From NCBI RefSeq assembly GCF_026410405.1, contig NZ_JAPMLN010000014.1:107972-171971 (forward strand): a stretch of DNA of 64,000 bases. The letters run 5' to 3'. A model generated the notes under the pieces. It did not search any database. It was given only the letters and a program-made list of their open reading frames with translations, and was not told the DNA's origin. This DNA comes from Marinicella gelatinilytica. Lineage in GTDB: Bacteria; Pseudomonadota; Gammaproteobacteria; Xanthomonadales; Marinicellaceae. Below are positions 1 to 7,493 of the stretch, piece by piece. Within the stretch, counting starts at the first letter, position 1; each line of letters opens with the position of its first letter. The translations under genes and the position numbers were made by a program.

Positions 1-87
1 TACGCCGGCCTCTATGGCCTCTGCAATCACCGTATCACGATCCTCATCAAAGCTGTCATGGGTTAAATTGGCGCCAATATCAATCAT
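1..87 (-). CDS. tatD: TatD family hydrolase, N-terminal fragment (runs off the window)
   Basis: Only the first 29 codons are present, read from the ATG at 87 toward the left edge. The protein begins MIDIGANLTHDSF, which is the start of TatD-type metal-dependent hydrolases: the first beta-strand of the TIM barrel, with the N-L-T motif that leads to metal ligands. Family members are 3'-5' DNA exonucleases or deoxyribonucleases in the cytoplasm. The rest of the gene, including the downstream metal-binding histidines, lies outside the window, so integrity cannot be judged. It diverges from the secreted protein gene starting at 156, and the 68 bp between them must hold both promoters. Confidence 0.85.
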   Translation of the reverse strand, partial: MIDIGANLTHDSFDEDRDTVIAEAIEAGV

Positions 88-155
88 GGTTCATGCTTAA
101 TTCAGTCAAAATCTGTAGTATATAGGACTCACTTAGTAATATATATGAGTAAGCC

Positions 156-1184
156 ATGAAAACAACAACGTCTTTTCTGATTTTTTTGCTGATGTCTTTT
201 CAAATCTCAGCATTCACCCCTGAATCAGGGCATTATTGGGATCCTGAAGAGCCCGGTAGCGGCTACACCTTTGAAATTCAAGATAATTATTTTTTCAGCA
301 CATTTTATGTGTATGAAGATGGTTATCCGGTGTGGTTTACTTCAGAGGGTTTCTTAGATGGTAATTCCAGCTTTGAAGGGAATTTAATGTATTTTACCGG
401 TGGTCAGTGTTTAGGGTGTTACTGGCAACAAAACAGTGGTGAAGATGCCGGCTATGGCAATGTTAACATTGAATTTATCACCGAAACCACCGCTGAGCTC
501 ACCATTCTTGGTGTCACTAAAACGGTGGAACGTTTTAATATGTATTTAGGCGATGAGCTGCAAAAAATGCGGGGTGAATGGCAGATGGTTATTGATGCTT
601 CGCAATACACAGATGTTAATCAGTTCCCGTATTTTTCTGACGTAATGATATTTGAGCAAGTGGAAAAATTTAAAGGTGATGATTTAGTCACCGGTTGTCG
701 CTCGGAAAGTACTGTTTATTACCATTACTGTACCACGCGGGCACTTCAAAATAACGACTTGGCTGCCATCTATGATTATGATTATGACGAATTGGTGGCA
801 GTAATGCGTGATGATGCGGATTATTATCTGGCCTATTATTTAAAAACAGGCACCGATCAGTTTGATGGCATGGCCTATTCTTATCGGGTTGGCAGTGAAC
901 CGGACTTGTCCCTTGACGGTTTTACGGTACGCGGTTTTAGAACAGCCAGCAAAACGTTTGTGGACAATGGTGTCGGGCCTTCAGCGGCAGACGAAAATGG
1001 TGGTATTGATAAGCGCCTGCAGGCTAAATCATCTTCAGGAATTGCCCGTTATTTACCTGAACGCACGCTTACAAATTTAACCATGGGTCAGCACAAGCTT
1101 GAAGCCACCCCAATGTTAGACGTAAAAACTCAGCAGCGGCTGCTACATCGCATCAAAAAGCTGGAGCAACAGCTGCAACCGTAA
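156..1184 (+). CDS. Secreted protein of unknown function with G-x-W-x-P-x-E-P-G-S-G motif
   Basis: 342 aa with a clear Sec signal peptide (residues 1-19, hydrophobic core FLIFLLMSF, cleavage near SA-F). The mature part opens with GHYWDPEEPGSGYTFEIQ and a run of aromatic residues (YFFSTFYVYEDGYPVWF). This resembles a diverged form of the 'WWNPxESGWGxNxxHQGxxxFATWFxY' repeats in many secreted proteins of beta- and gammaproteobacteria. Two close cysteine pairs (about residues 85/88 and 181/192) could form disulfides in the periplasm. The last ~50 residues are polar and probably helical (KTQQRLLHRIKKLEQQLQP). It is a monocistronic gene followed by a strong terminator. Function unknown; a secreted, probably beta-rich protein is the most I can support. 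Confidence 0.75.
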   Translation: MKTTTSFLIFLLMSFQISAFTPESGHYWDPEEPGSGYTFEIQDNYFFSTFYVYEDGYPVWFTSEGFLDGNSSFEGNLMYFTGGQCLGCYWQQNSGEDAGYGNVNIEFITETTAELTILGVTKTVERFNMYLGDELQKMRGEWQMVIDASQYTDVNQFPYFSDVMIFEQVEKFKGDDLVTGCRSESTVYYHYCTTRALQNNDLAAIYDYDYDELVAVMRDDADYYLAYYLKTGTDQFDGMAYSYRVGSEPDLSLDGFTVRGFRTASKTFVDNGVGPSAADENGGIDKRLQAKSSSGIARYLPERTLTNLTMGQHKLEATPMLDVKTQQRLLHRIKKLEQQLQP

Positions 1185-1202
1185 TTGATGTAACCATGAC
1201 TG

Positions 1203-1237
1203 GCCTGCAAATATACCCCATGTTTGCAGGCTTTTTT
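1203..1237 (+). terminator. Rho-independent terminator after the secreted protein gene
   Basis: A perfect 9-bp stem (GCCTGCAAA at 1203-1211 with TTTGCAGGC at 1223-1231) encloses an 11-nt loop and is followed directly by six T residues. It starts 18 bp past the stop codon of the gene ending at 1184. Confidence 0.9.
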
Positions 1238-1271
1238 GTGGCTAATTTTTTGAACAGGGAGTTAACAAAAC

Positions 1272-1285
1272 TTGATTTTAGTCAA
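1272..1285 (+). promoter_or_regulatory. FNR/Anr-like box upstream of the DksA-like gene
   Basis: TTGAT-TTTA-GTCAA matches the FNR consensus TTGAT-N4-ATCAA at 9 of 10 informative positions. Its centre (1278.5) would be at -41.5 if the -10 is TACACT at 1308-1313, which is the classical position for class II activation. The -10 is weak, so the site is a candidate only. Confidence 0.4.
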
Positions 1286-1345
1286 CCCATGATTAACAGG
1301 ATATTGTTACACTAACGGCTGGTTAGATAATTAAGGTCGTTCTCT

Positions 1346-1630
1346 GTGGTGGTAGTAGAACAAGAAATCAATGAATTAAAACGGCGGTTGCTGGCGCGTC
1401 AAAAGAAATTAGCCAATCTAATTCGACCCATGTCGGTATCCGTTGACAATAAAACCATAAAATCCATCGATCAACAAGCACAATTAGAATGGTCTCAAAT
1501 AAATAAGGCGTTGGCTCGCATAGATAACGGGACATATGGAACCTGTGTGGTCTGTGGTGTCGACATAGATCATCAACGGCTTAAAGCCTATCCGCATTCA
1601 GCGTTTTGTCGTACTTGCGTTAATCCATAA
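1346..1630 (+). CDS. DksA/TraR-type C4 zinc-finger protein
   Basis: 94 aa with a helical N-terminus (EQEINELKRRLLARQKKLANL) and a C-terminal zinc finger with spacing C-x2-C-x17-C-x2-C (CVVC ... CRTC). This matches the short members of the DksA/TraR family, which bind in the RNA polymerase secondary channel or have related roles. It is much shorter than full DksA (about 150 aa) and lacks most of the coiled-coil finger. The start is GTG at 1346, with a second GTG immediately after; AAGG at about 1333-1336 is the likely ribosome site. A possible FNR box sits 60-75 bp upstream. It converges on the rhomboid gene with only 11 bp between stops. Regulatory role inferred from the family. Confidence 0.8.
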   Translation: MVVVEQEINELKRRLLARQKKLANLIRPMSVSVDNKTIKSIDQQAQLEWSQINKALARIDNGTYGTCVVCGVDIDHQRLKAYPHSAFCRTCVNP

Positions 1631-1641
1631 AAAGCGATTAT

Positions 1642-2289
1642 TTAGTCGTCATCTTCAGGAAAATAATCTTCTAAATTCTCATCCAAATGCCATTCTTTTA
1701 ATTGTGGCCGATCGATGTCTTTGGTATTCCATGCCAGAAAAATGCCGGTTAGCAGACCAAACATATGGGATTCCCATGAAACACCGGCTTGTCCTGGAAA
1801 AATACCCCAAATCATATAGCCGTATAAAAAGGCAATAATCAATGAAATACCCATACTTTGCAGGTCTTTCTTTAAAAAGCCGCTGACGAATAAATAGCTT
1901 AATAAAGCGTAAAATAAGCCGCTGGCGCCAATGTGATTAACCCCGCGGGCAAATACCCAAACCAAAGTTCCCGTCATGATGGTGGCGTAAATCATTATAC
2001 GGGTGGCGACTTTCGGATAATTACCGAATAAGGCCACCGTTGTTAAAAATAGGGGTAGGGTATTATTGATTAAATGTGACCAGTTGGCATGTAGAAATGG
2101 CATGGTGACTAAGCCCAATAAACCTTCAATGGTTCTTGGCTTGTTGCCAAAGTAAGTTAGGTGGAACAGGGGTGATAATAAAAAAATCAGCCAAACCACC
2201 GCTAATAATTGTAAGGCAATGCGAAAAGCTTTTGGCCACTGATGCCAACGGGCGCGGGCAAAATCAGGATCTAAATGAGGGATTTTCAT
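1642..2289 (-). CDS. Rhomboid family intramembrane serine protease
   Basis: 215 aa, about six membrane segments. The diagnostic rhomboid features are visible: HxxxN-type motif in TM2 (WSHLINNTLPLF), nucleophile motif GASGLFYALLSYL (Ser in GASG), and catalytic His in the last segment (SWESHMFGLLTGI). Rhomboids cut substrates inside the membrane; the substrate here is unknown. The C-terminus is an acidic cytoplasmic tail (EDYFPEDDD). Its ATG overlaps the stop of the upstream lpxL-type gene by 4 bp (ATGA arrangement), so translation is probably coupled. A role in envelope quality control is my inference from that pairing. Confidence 0.88.
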   Translation of the reverse strand: MKIPHLDPDFARARWHQWPKAFRIALQLLAVVWLIFLLSPLFHLTYFGNKPRTIEGLLGLVTMPFLHANWSHLINNTLPLFLTTVALFGNYPKVATRIMIYATIMTGTLVWVFARGVNHIGASGLFYALLSYLFVSGFLKKDLQSMGISLIIAFLYGYMIWGIFPGQAGVSWESHMFGLLTGIFLAWNTKDIDRPQLKEWHLDENLEDYFPEDDD

Positions 2290-3218
2290 ATCGTATCCTT
2301 GGTGTCCGCGACAGCTTTTTCGTCATTGTAAAAGTCAGGTGAATTCGGAGGTCTGGTTTTGAAGCGTTTGTGGAGCCATAGATATTGCTCAGGCGCTTGT
2401 TTGACCATGGCTTCTATGCCCTGATTAATGCGATCCGTGTCAACGTGAACATCTTTACTGGGAAATTCACTTAACACCGGTGAAATCTGCAGTTGGTAAT
2501 AAGGTGCTTTATCAATTCGTTTAACACTGTAAAACAAGACCTTAGCGTCACCCATGCGGGCCAGTTGGTGGGTGGCGGTTATGGTGTTGGCCGCAACCCC
2601 AAAAAAATTTGAAAACAGCGAATGGCCACGGCGATAATCCTGATCAGGTGCGTACCAGACGATACCGCCCTTTTTTATGTGTCTGACAATGCTTTTTAAA
2701 CGATCACGGCTAAACATATCTTGTGCATAAGCGGTGCGTGCTTCGGTGACCACATATTCCATCACCGGGTTTTTATGGGGGCGATAAACGCCGGCCACAG
2801 GGAACCGTTGACACAAAGCCCGTCCACCGACATCCAAAGCCGTAAAGTGACCACTGACCAGTAATACGCCTTGTTGTTTGTCGATACATTCTTGTAAATG
2901 CTGTTCGCCGGTAATGGTTAATCGATCAAACAATCGGTTTGAGCGATGAAAAAAAGCATACAGGGTTTGCGTGACCATGTAACCGGTTTCTCGGTAATTG
3001 TCTTTGATAAGTTGTTGTTGTTGTTCGTCAGATAGCTGCGGGAAACAGGCAGCCATATTGCGGCTGATAACATTTTTTCTGATGTGAAAAACCGGCCCGA
3101 TTAGCCAGCCAAAAAAACCACCTAAAGTACGTAACACACGGTAGGGCAGTTGTGATATCAGCCACAAAAGAACGTACACAAACCAAGCAGGAAAATAGCG
3201 CCAAAAAGAAGGTCTCAT
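2286..3218 (-). CDS. lpxL: LpxL/HtrB-type lipid A acyltransferase
   Basis: 310 aa, near the E. coli LpxL length of 306. An N-terminal hydrophobic anchor (about residues 8-45) is followed by the acyltransferase catalytic H-x4-D motif (GHFTALD). Later blocks closely follow LpxL/LpxP: GVYRPHKNPVMEYV, GIVWYAPDQDY and APEQYLWLHKRFKTRP. It transfers a secondary acyl chain (laurate in E. coli) onto Kdo2-lipid IVA at the inner face of the cytoplasmic membrane. First gene of a two-gene operon with the rhomboid protease, divergent from sppA across a short intergenic region. LpxL versus LpxM or LpxP specificity cannot be fixed by eye, though motif wording favours LpxL. Confidence 0.88.
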   Translation of the reverse strand: MRPSFWRYFPAWFVYVLLWLISQLPYRVLRTLGGFFGWLIGPVFHIRKNVISRNMAACFPQLSDEQQQQLIKDNYRETGYMVTQTLYAFFHRSNRLFDRLTITGEQHLQECIDKQQGVLLVSGHFTALDVGGRALCQRFPVAGVYRPHKNPVMEYVVTEARTAYAQDMFSRDRLKSIVRHIKKGGIVWYAPDQDYRRGHSLFSNFFGVAANTITATHQLARMGDAKVLFYSVKRIDKAPYYQLQISPVLSEFPSKDVHVDTDRINQGIEAMVKQAPEQYLWLHKRFKTRPPNSPDFYNDEKAVADTKDTI

Positions 3219-3351
3219 GAAGTCATTATGTGGTTATATTTCGGTATTTAAAGTGATTATAACGGGCTTATATTTTTACACATGCTAAAAAGTGAAAAAT
3301 AGTGACTTTAGTAACATGAGCCACTGCCTTAATGGGGTTAGAATATCGCTC

Positions 3352-5211
3352 ATGAATACTAAAACCCAAAAATCATCCCCTGTGCGCACCTTTTTCGGCT
3401 TTTTCACCAAGCCTTTTGTGCTGATTGCTAATTTTACCCGTCATATTATTTTATTGCTGATATTCATTCTGATTTTGTGGCTTATCTTCGGTGGCCAAAA
3501 AATCCATGTCAGTGATAAAACCGCTTTGGTGTTGGCGCCGACCGGCTTTATTGTGGATCAATATTCAGGTAATCCGGCCATGCAAGCCCTACAAACCATT
3601 CAAGGTACACGGGTGCCTGAAACCCGCATGCGTGACATTGTACGGAGTTTAGAAATGGCAGCGGCTGATGACAGCATCAGTGCTTTGGTGATTAACCCCG
3701 ATGAGTTAATGGGTGTCGGTTTAGCGCATTTGCGAGAAATTGGTGACGCGGTCAAACGTTTTAAAGACGATAGTGGTAAACCGGTCATCGCCATGGCCAC
3801 ATCTTTATCCCAGTCACAATACTATTTGGCCAGTTTGGCGGATGAAATTTTAATGGATCCGCAAGGCTTTTTGTTTATTCAAGGTTTTGGCGGTTACCGC
3901 AGCTACTTCAAGGAAGGTTTAGATAAACTGGGCGTTGATGTGCATTTATTCCGAGTCGGCGAGTATAAATCAGCAGCAGAGCCTTATGTGCGTAACAGCA
4001 TGTCCGAAGAAGCCAAAGAAGCTAACTTACATTTTATGAATGATTTATGGCAAACTTTCTTACAAGATATTGGAGAGCGTCGCAATTTATCAGTGGCTGA
4101 ATTAACGTCGATAATCGATGATCAAGCCTCACGCTTGCAAGCCAAAAATGGTTCGGTGGCAGATATGGCATTGGAAGCCGGTCTTGTTGATCGTATTTTA
4201 AAACAACCATTTATGCATAAACGTATTGCTGAGGTCAGTTCTTTTGATGATGAAGGCAATCATTTTCGTGGCATTAATTTCAAAGATTATCTAACGCTTG
4301 ATTTGCCTCAATTAAAAGCCAAAAATCAGGTTGCCGTAGTGGTCGCAGAAGGTGTCATTATGCCCGGTCAACAGCCGGCCGGCACCATTGGCGGCGATTC
4401 TACATCAGCCTTATTGGAAAAAGCTCTTTTAAATAAAAAAATTAAAGCCGTGGTGTTACGGGTTAACAGTCCCGGTGGCGGCGTTTATCCTTCAGAACAA
4501 ATCAGACGCCAGGTAGAAGCCCTACAAGTCGCCGGTAAGCCGGTGGTGGTGTCGATGGCCAATGTGGCGGCTTCCGGTGGCTACTGGATATCTATGACCG
4601 CTGACAGCATTTGGGCCAATGAAGGCACCATCACCGGATCCATTGGAATCTACGGTATGTTTATGACCATTCCTAAGTTATTTGATAAATTAGGTATACA
4701 TTCTGACGGTGTTGGCACCACCCAATGGGTGGGCGCTTTTAATCCCGATCGGCCGCTTGATCCTGAATTTGCAAAACTGATCCAATCTAACATCGAATAT
4801 GGTTACCAACAGTTTATTACCGCGGTTGCTATGGCCCGTGGCTTGGAAGTGTCGATGGTTGATCAAGTGGCACGTGGTCGCGTATGGACCGCTAAACAAG
4901 CCAAGGATCTAGGCTTAATTGATCAATTAGGTAATCTACAGCAAGCCATCAAAGATGCTGCCGACAGAGCCGGTTTAAGCGAAGATTATCAAGTCAGCTG
5001 GCTGGAGAAGGAATTGTCCTTTACTGAACAAATGTTGGCCGATAGCATGGTGAAAATGGCGAGCTTAATGGAGCCTCGACAAGTCAGTGGTCAAATGCAA
5101 TTGCAGCAACTTCTGGCGCCAATGATGGCAGATATGCAGTTGTTTATGAATCGGCGCCCCGGTGAGGTGGTGGAGCTGGCGCATTGTCTTTGTCAGGCAC
5201 CGCAATTGTAG
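3352..5211 (+). CDS. sppA: Signal peptide peptidase SppA, 67-kDa type
   Basis: About 619 aa from the ATG at 3352; an upstream in-frame ATG at 3292 would add 20 residues that look unlike the family. One N-terminal membrane segment (IILLLIFILILWLIF) is followed by two tandem S49 domains, as in E. coli SppA. The catalytic dyad is visible: Lys in GEYKSAAEP (about K206) in the first domain and Ser in AASGGYW (about S408) in the second, almost exactly the E. coli positions (K209/S409). It degrades cleaved signal peptides in the membrane. Monocistronic, upstream of rpoH. Confidence 0.95.
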   Translation: MNTKTQKSSPVRTFFGFFTKPFVLIANFTRHIILLLIFILILWLIFGGQKIHVSDKTALVLAPTGFIVDQYSGNPAMQALQTIQGTRVPETRMRDIVRSLEMAAADDSISALVINPDELMGVGLAHLREIGDAVKRFKDDSGKPVIAMATSLSQSQYYLASLADEILMDPQGFLFIQGFGGYRSYFKEGLDKLGVDVHLFRVGEYKSAAEPYVRNSMSEEAKEANLHFMNDLWQTFLQDIGERRNLSVAELTSIIDDQASRLQAKNGSVADMALEAGLVDRILKQPFMHKRIAEVSSFDDEGNHFRGINFKDYLTLDLPQLKAKNQVAVVVAEGVIMPGQQPAGTIGGDSTSALLEKALLNKKIKAVVLRVNSPGGGVYPSEQIRRQVEALQVAGKPVVVSMANVAASGGYWISMTADSIWANEGTITGSIGIYGMFMTIPKLFDKLGIHSDGVGTTQWVGAFNPDRPLDPEFAKLIQSNIEYGYQQFITAVAMARGLEVSMVDQVARGRVWTAKQAKDLGLIDQLGNLQQAIKDAADRAGLSEDYQVSWLEKELSFTEQMLADSMVKMASLMEPRQVSGQMQLQQLLAPMMADMQLFMNRRPGEVVELAHCLCQAPQL

Positions 5212-5241
5212 TTTGTAGAAGTTAGCAAACGCTTAAGCGTC

Positions 5242-5270
5242 TTTTAAAAAAAGCCATTTTATGCTATAAT
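5242..5270 (+). promoter_or_regulatory. Extended -10 promoter of rpoH
   Basis: TGCTATAAT at 5262-5270 is a perfect extended -10 (TG-N-TATAAT). With 17-bp spacing the -35 is the weak TTTTAA at 5242-5247, typical for extended -10 promoters. A 12-nt palindrome (ACGCTTAAGCGT, 5229-5240) followed by CTTTTA sits just upstream and may act as a weak terminator for sppA. A start near 5277 gives a leader of about 125 nt before the rpoH ATG. Confidence 0.65.
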
Positions 5271-5274
5271 TCAG

Positions 5275-5346
5275 CGTCCGTTGCTCATTGGAGGACGGAA
5301 CTTTCGTGGTGTTCGATGTGTCTATTGTCTATAAATACCGAACATC
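5275..5346 (+). promoter_or_regulatory. Potentially structured 5' leader of rpoH
   Basis: Two local inverted repeats lie in the leader: CGTCC (5275-5279) with GGACG (5293-5297), and GGTGTTCG (5308-5315) with CGAACATC (5339-5346), an 8-bp stem with one G-U pair. rpoH mRNA in E. coli is a known RNA thermometer, so structure here is of interest, but these stems do not cover the ribosome site at 5387-5392. The heat-sensing idea is inference. Confidence 0.35.
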
Positions 5347-5400
5347 AATTCTCGATCACATGGGCTTATGAAAGCCATGATAGATTTTGGAGCAAAATTA

Positions 5401-6255
5401 ATGACAACTAAAACACTTAAAAATTTACCCATCCCTTCTTTGACCGGATCATTGGATGCATACATCAGTACTGTTAATCAAATCCCGGTATTAACGGTTG
5501 AAGAAGAACGCAGTTTAGCTGACCGTGTACGTGATGAAAATGATTTGGATGCAGCTCATTCATTGGTGATGTCGCACTTACGATTTGTGGTTTATGTGGC
5601 CAAAGGTTATGCCGGTTATGGCTTGCCGGTGGGTGATTTAATACAAGAAGGTAATATCGGTTTGATGAAAGCCATTAAGCGATTCGACTCCGTGCACAAA
5701 GTTCGTTTAGTATCCTTTGCGGTTCACTGGATTCGTGCTGAAATACATGAATATATTTTGAAGAACTGGCGAATTCTCAAAGTGGCCACCACCAAGGCGC
5801 ACCGAAAATTATTCTTTAATTTACGAAAAAATAAAAAGCGCTTGGGTTGGTTTACTTTGGATGAAGTGAATCGTGTTGCTAAAGACTTGGATGTTAAACC
5901 AGATGTGGTTGTGGAAATGGAATCCCGATTACACGGCCAAGACGTTTCGTTTGAGTTGCCCGGGGATGACGATGAAGATAACACTTATTCGCCACAGGCC
6001 TGGTTAACCCATAATAGTCCGACGCCTGAAGCGACCATGATTAAAGACCGTGAATATGAAAAAAATCACAATGCCTTATTTCAGGGCTTGGACAAATTGG
6101 ATGAGCGTTCTTTGGATATTATAACCAGTCGATGGTTGGTTGATGATAAGGCCACCTTGCAGGAGCTGGCTGATAAATATGGAATTTCAGCAGAACGTGT
6201 GCGTCAATTAGAGGCAGTTGCTTTGAAAAAACTGAAGACACAAATGGCTGCTTAA
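5401..6255 (+). CDS. rpoH: RNA polymerase sigma-32 factor (heat-shock sigma)
   Basis: 284 aa from the ATG at 5401, exactly the E. coli length. TTGGAG at 5387-5392 sits 8 nt before this ATG and decides it over an in-frame ATG at 5368. Region 2 holds [18 protein letters not shown] and [14 protein letters not shown]. The RpoH box, unique to sigma-32, is nearly identical to E. coli ([17 protein letters not shown]). Region 4 ends in a helix-turn-helix ([19 protein letters not shown]). It directs transcription of chaperone and protease genes after heat or protein-folding stress and is normally held by DnaK/DnaJ and destroyed by FtsH. Monocistronic with a strong terminator. HflK and HflC, regulators of FtsH, are encoded about 26 kb away. 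Confidence 0.97.
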   Translation: MTTKTLKNLPIPSLTGSLDAYISTVNQIPVLTVEEERSLADRVRDENDLDAAHSLVMSHLRFVVYVAKGYAGYGLPVGDLIQEGNIGLMKAIKRFDSVHKVRLVSFAVHWIRAEIHEYILKNWRILKVATTKAHRKLFFNLRKNKKRLGWFTLDEVNRVAKDLDVKPDVVVEMESRLHGQDVSFELPGDDDEDNTYSPQAWLTHNSPTPEATMIKDREYEKNHNALFQGLDKLDERSLDIITSRWLVDDKATLQELADKYGISAERVRQLEAVALKKLKTQMAA

Positions 6256-6276
6256 TTAAATTATTATCCTTGAATT

Positions 6277-6303
6277 AAAAAACCGCCTTCGGGCGGTTTT
6301 TTT
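6277..6303 (+). terminator. Rho-independent terminator of rpoH
   Basis: AAAAAACCGCC-TTCG-GGCGGTTTTTTT: a GC-rich stem capped by a stable UUCG tetraloop, with flanking A and T runs. It lies about 20 bp after the rpoH stop and could also work on the other strand. Confidence 0.95.
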
Positions 6304-6333
6304 GTACCTAAGATATATTCATCACAGATAACT

Positions 6334-6378
6334 TTGATTCAAATCAAACAAATAGTTTTTCTGCCGTGCTAATATAAT
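6334..6378 (+). promoter_or_regulatory. FNR-dependent promoter candidate for the cytochrome c gene
   Basis: TTGAT-TCAA-ATCAA at 6334-6347 is a perfect match to the FNR/Anr consensus. A perfect -10 TATAAT lies at 6373-6378. The box centre (6340.5) falls about 42-45 bp upstream of the expected start, in the range for class II FNR activation, and there is no good -35, as usual for activator-dependent promoters. This predicts induction of the cytochrome at low oxygen. The leader to the start codon would be about 120 nt. Confidence 0.7.
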
Positions 6379-6504
6379 ACGTTTAAATACAGATGTTTAT
6401 GATTAATCACAATACTTATCAACGTTGTGATGGTCATATTATCTGTATGTTGAGTATAAGTTTATCGGTTAAACGATGATTTTTTAAATTGTTGGAGAAT
6501 GAAA

Positions 6505-6984
6505 ATGATTAAAAAAATGGTCATGCTGTGTATTGTGTTAATGACAGGCGTATTACAGGCTGAATCTGAAAACGATCAAGTCAACGCAATAGGCAGTCAA
6601 TTACCGAATCATATCAGGAGCTTACTGATTGAGGAGATGCAAGCCATAACCACGTCCATGGATGTGATTTTTCGGGCAATAATTGCCGGTGAACATGACC
6701 AGGTCGTGCCTCAGGCACAGGCCATCCATGACAGCTTTATTATGGCGCAAAAAATGACAGAAGCCGATAGAAAAATCCTCGAAGAGACCTTGCCCGAAGC
6801 ATTCATTAAACGCGATCAGGCTTTTCATCATTTAAGTGCAGAACTCGCGGAGGCGGCACGCAATGAAGATCAGGCAAAACAAATTAAGCTGTATCAAGAC
6901 ATGCAAAATGCATGTATAGCCTGTCATCAAAATCACGCCTTGGATCGATTTCCAAATTTAAAAAATGTATCGACCGGGGAATAG
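6505..6984 (+). CDS. Periplasmic class II-type cytochrome c
   Basis: 159 aa from the ATG at 6505. GGAG at 6494-6497 is 7 nt ahead; the ATG at 6499 would be too close. A signal peptide ends near LQA-ES. The only heme motif, CIACH, is near the C-terminus (about residues 137-141) in a helical protein. That is the arrangement of cytochrome c' and cytochrome c-556-type class II cytochromes: a four-helix bundle with heme bound at the end. The motif is followed by QNHALDRFP. Such proteins carry electrons or bind NO in the periplasm; the partner here is unknown. The perfect FNR palindrome upstream suggests a role in microaerobic or anaerobic metabolism (inference). Confidence 0.85.
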   Translation: MIKKMVMLCIVLMTGVLQAESENDQVNAIGSQLPNHIRSLLIEEMQAITTSMDVIFRAIIAGEHDQVVPQAQAIHDSFIMAQKMTEADRKILEETLPEAFIKRDQAFHHLSAELAEAARNEDQAKQIKLYQDMQNACIACHQNHALDRFPNLKNVSTGE

Positions 6985-6990
6985 TTAATA

Positions 6991-7086
6991 GAGATTTTTG
7001 AATTAATCTGGGTCGGTCGATTTTTAGGCTTGCCCTCAGGGCTCTACTTTTGGTTTAACTCGGCTCACGATTAATTCGACTGTCTC
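6991..7086. repeat. Intergenic inverted-end repeat, copy A
   Basis: A 96-bp element starting 7 bp after the cytochrome stop. Its ends are imperfect inverted repeats: GAGATTTTTGAATTAATC on the left and GATTAATTCGACTGTCTC on the right. Aligned with the reverse complement of copy B (49993-50080), it shares the end blocks GAATYAATCTGGGYCG and TTAACTCGRYTCACGATTAATTC. The centre is more variable. Non-autonomous: there is no ORF inside. Confidence 0.75.
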
Positions 7087-7109
7087 TAATATGTGAACGG
7101 AGAAGTAAA

Positions 7110-7439
7110 ATGCAAAAATTAATCACATTAGTGGGTGTTATTGGCTTACTGCTGTTAACTGTAAACCTACAAGCCCAAGAGGAGCCAACAGCCATGCAAA
7201 CAACCGAAAATTCAGATTACATGCCCAGTTTAATCACCGATACGCCCTTAGAAGGCCGCAAGCTGGCCATTACCATGGTTCGAAAAACCATTGGCGCCAT
7301 TCAACAAGATGGTGATATTAAAAAAGCGGTGCGTGCAGAGTATCAGGATGATGCTGCTTTACTGATGCGGGCGGCAGAACTGGTGGCTTTTGAGTTTAAA
7401 ACCATCGCTGAAGCCAATAACTATTGGCGTGATAAATAA
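7110..7439 (+). CDS. Small secreted protein of unknown function
   Basis: 109 aa beginning with a signal peptide (MQKLITLVGVIGLLLLTVNLQA-Q). CGGAGAAG just upstream is a good ribosome site. The mature ~85 residues are acidic at first (EEPTAMQTTENSDY) and then probably helical (RKLAITMVRKTIGAIQQDGDIKKAVRAEY ... MRAAELVAFEFKTIAEANNYW). No cysteine or heme motif. It lies directly after repeat A and may be co-transcribed with the cytochrome c gene by read-through. I do not recognise the family. Confidence 0.65.
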   Translation: MQKLITLVGVIGLLLLTVNLQAQEEPTAMQTTENSDYMPSLITDTPLEGRKLAITMVRKTIGAIQQDGDIKKAVRAEYQDDAALLMRAAELVAFEFKTIAEANNYWRDK

Positions 7440-7451
7440 GCAAATAAATAT

Positions 7452-7488
7452 AAAAGGTGCCGAAAATTTGATTTTGCGACACCTTTTT
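7452..7488. terminator. Bidirectional terminator between convergent genes
   Basis: AAAAGGTGCCGAAAA pairs with TTTTGCGACACCTTTT in an imperfect long stem, with T runs in both directions. It separates the small secreted protein gene from the converging beta-helix gene, whose stop is at 7494. Confidence 0.75.
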
Positions 7489-7493
7489 AAAAA

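Noticed and set aside
862..1080. Second open frame inside the secreted protein gene on the plus strand
   Set aside because: Out of frame, no ribosome site, and the host gene has clear signal peptide and terminator.
3292..3351. A 20-residue N-terminal extension of SppA
   Set aside because: The catalytic residues fall at the E. coli positions when counted from 3352, and the extra residues are unlike the family.
5229..5246. The ACGCTTAAGCGT palindrome as the sppA terminator
   Set aside because: A short stem with a 4-nt AT loop and few T residues; it overlaps the rpoH promoter and is too weak to list as a terminator.
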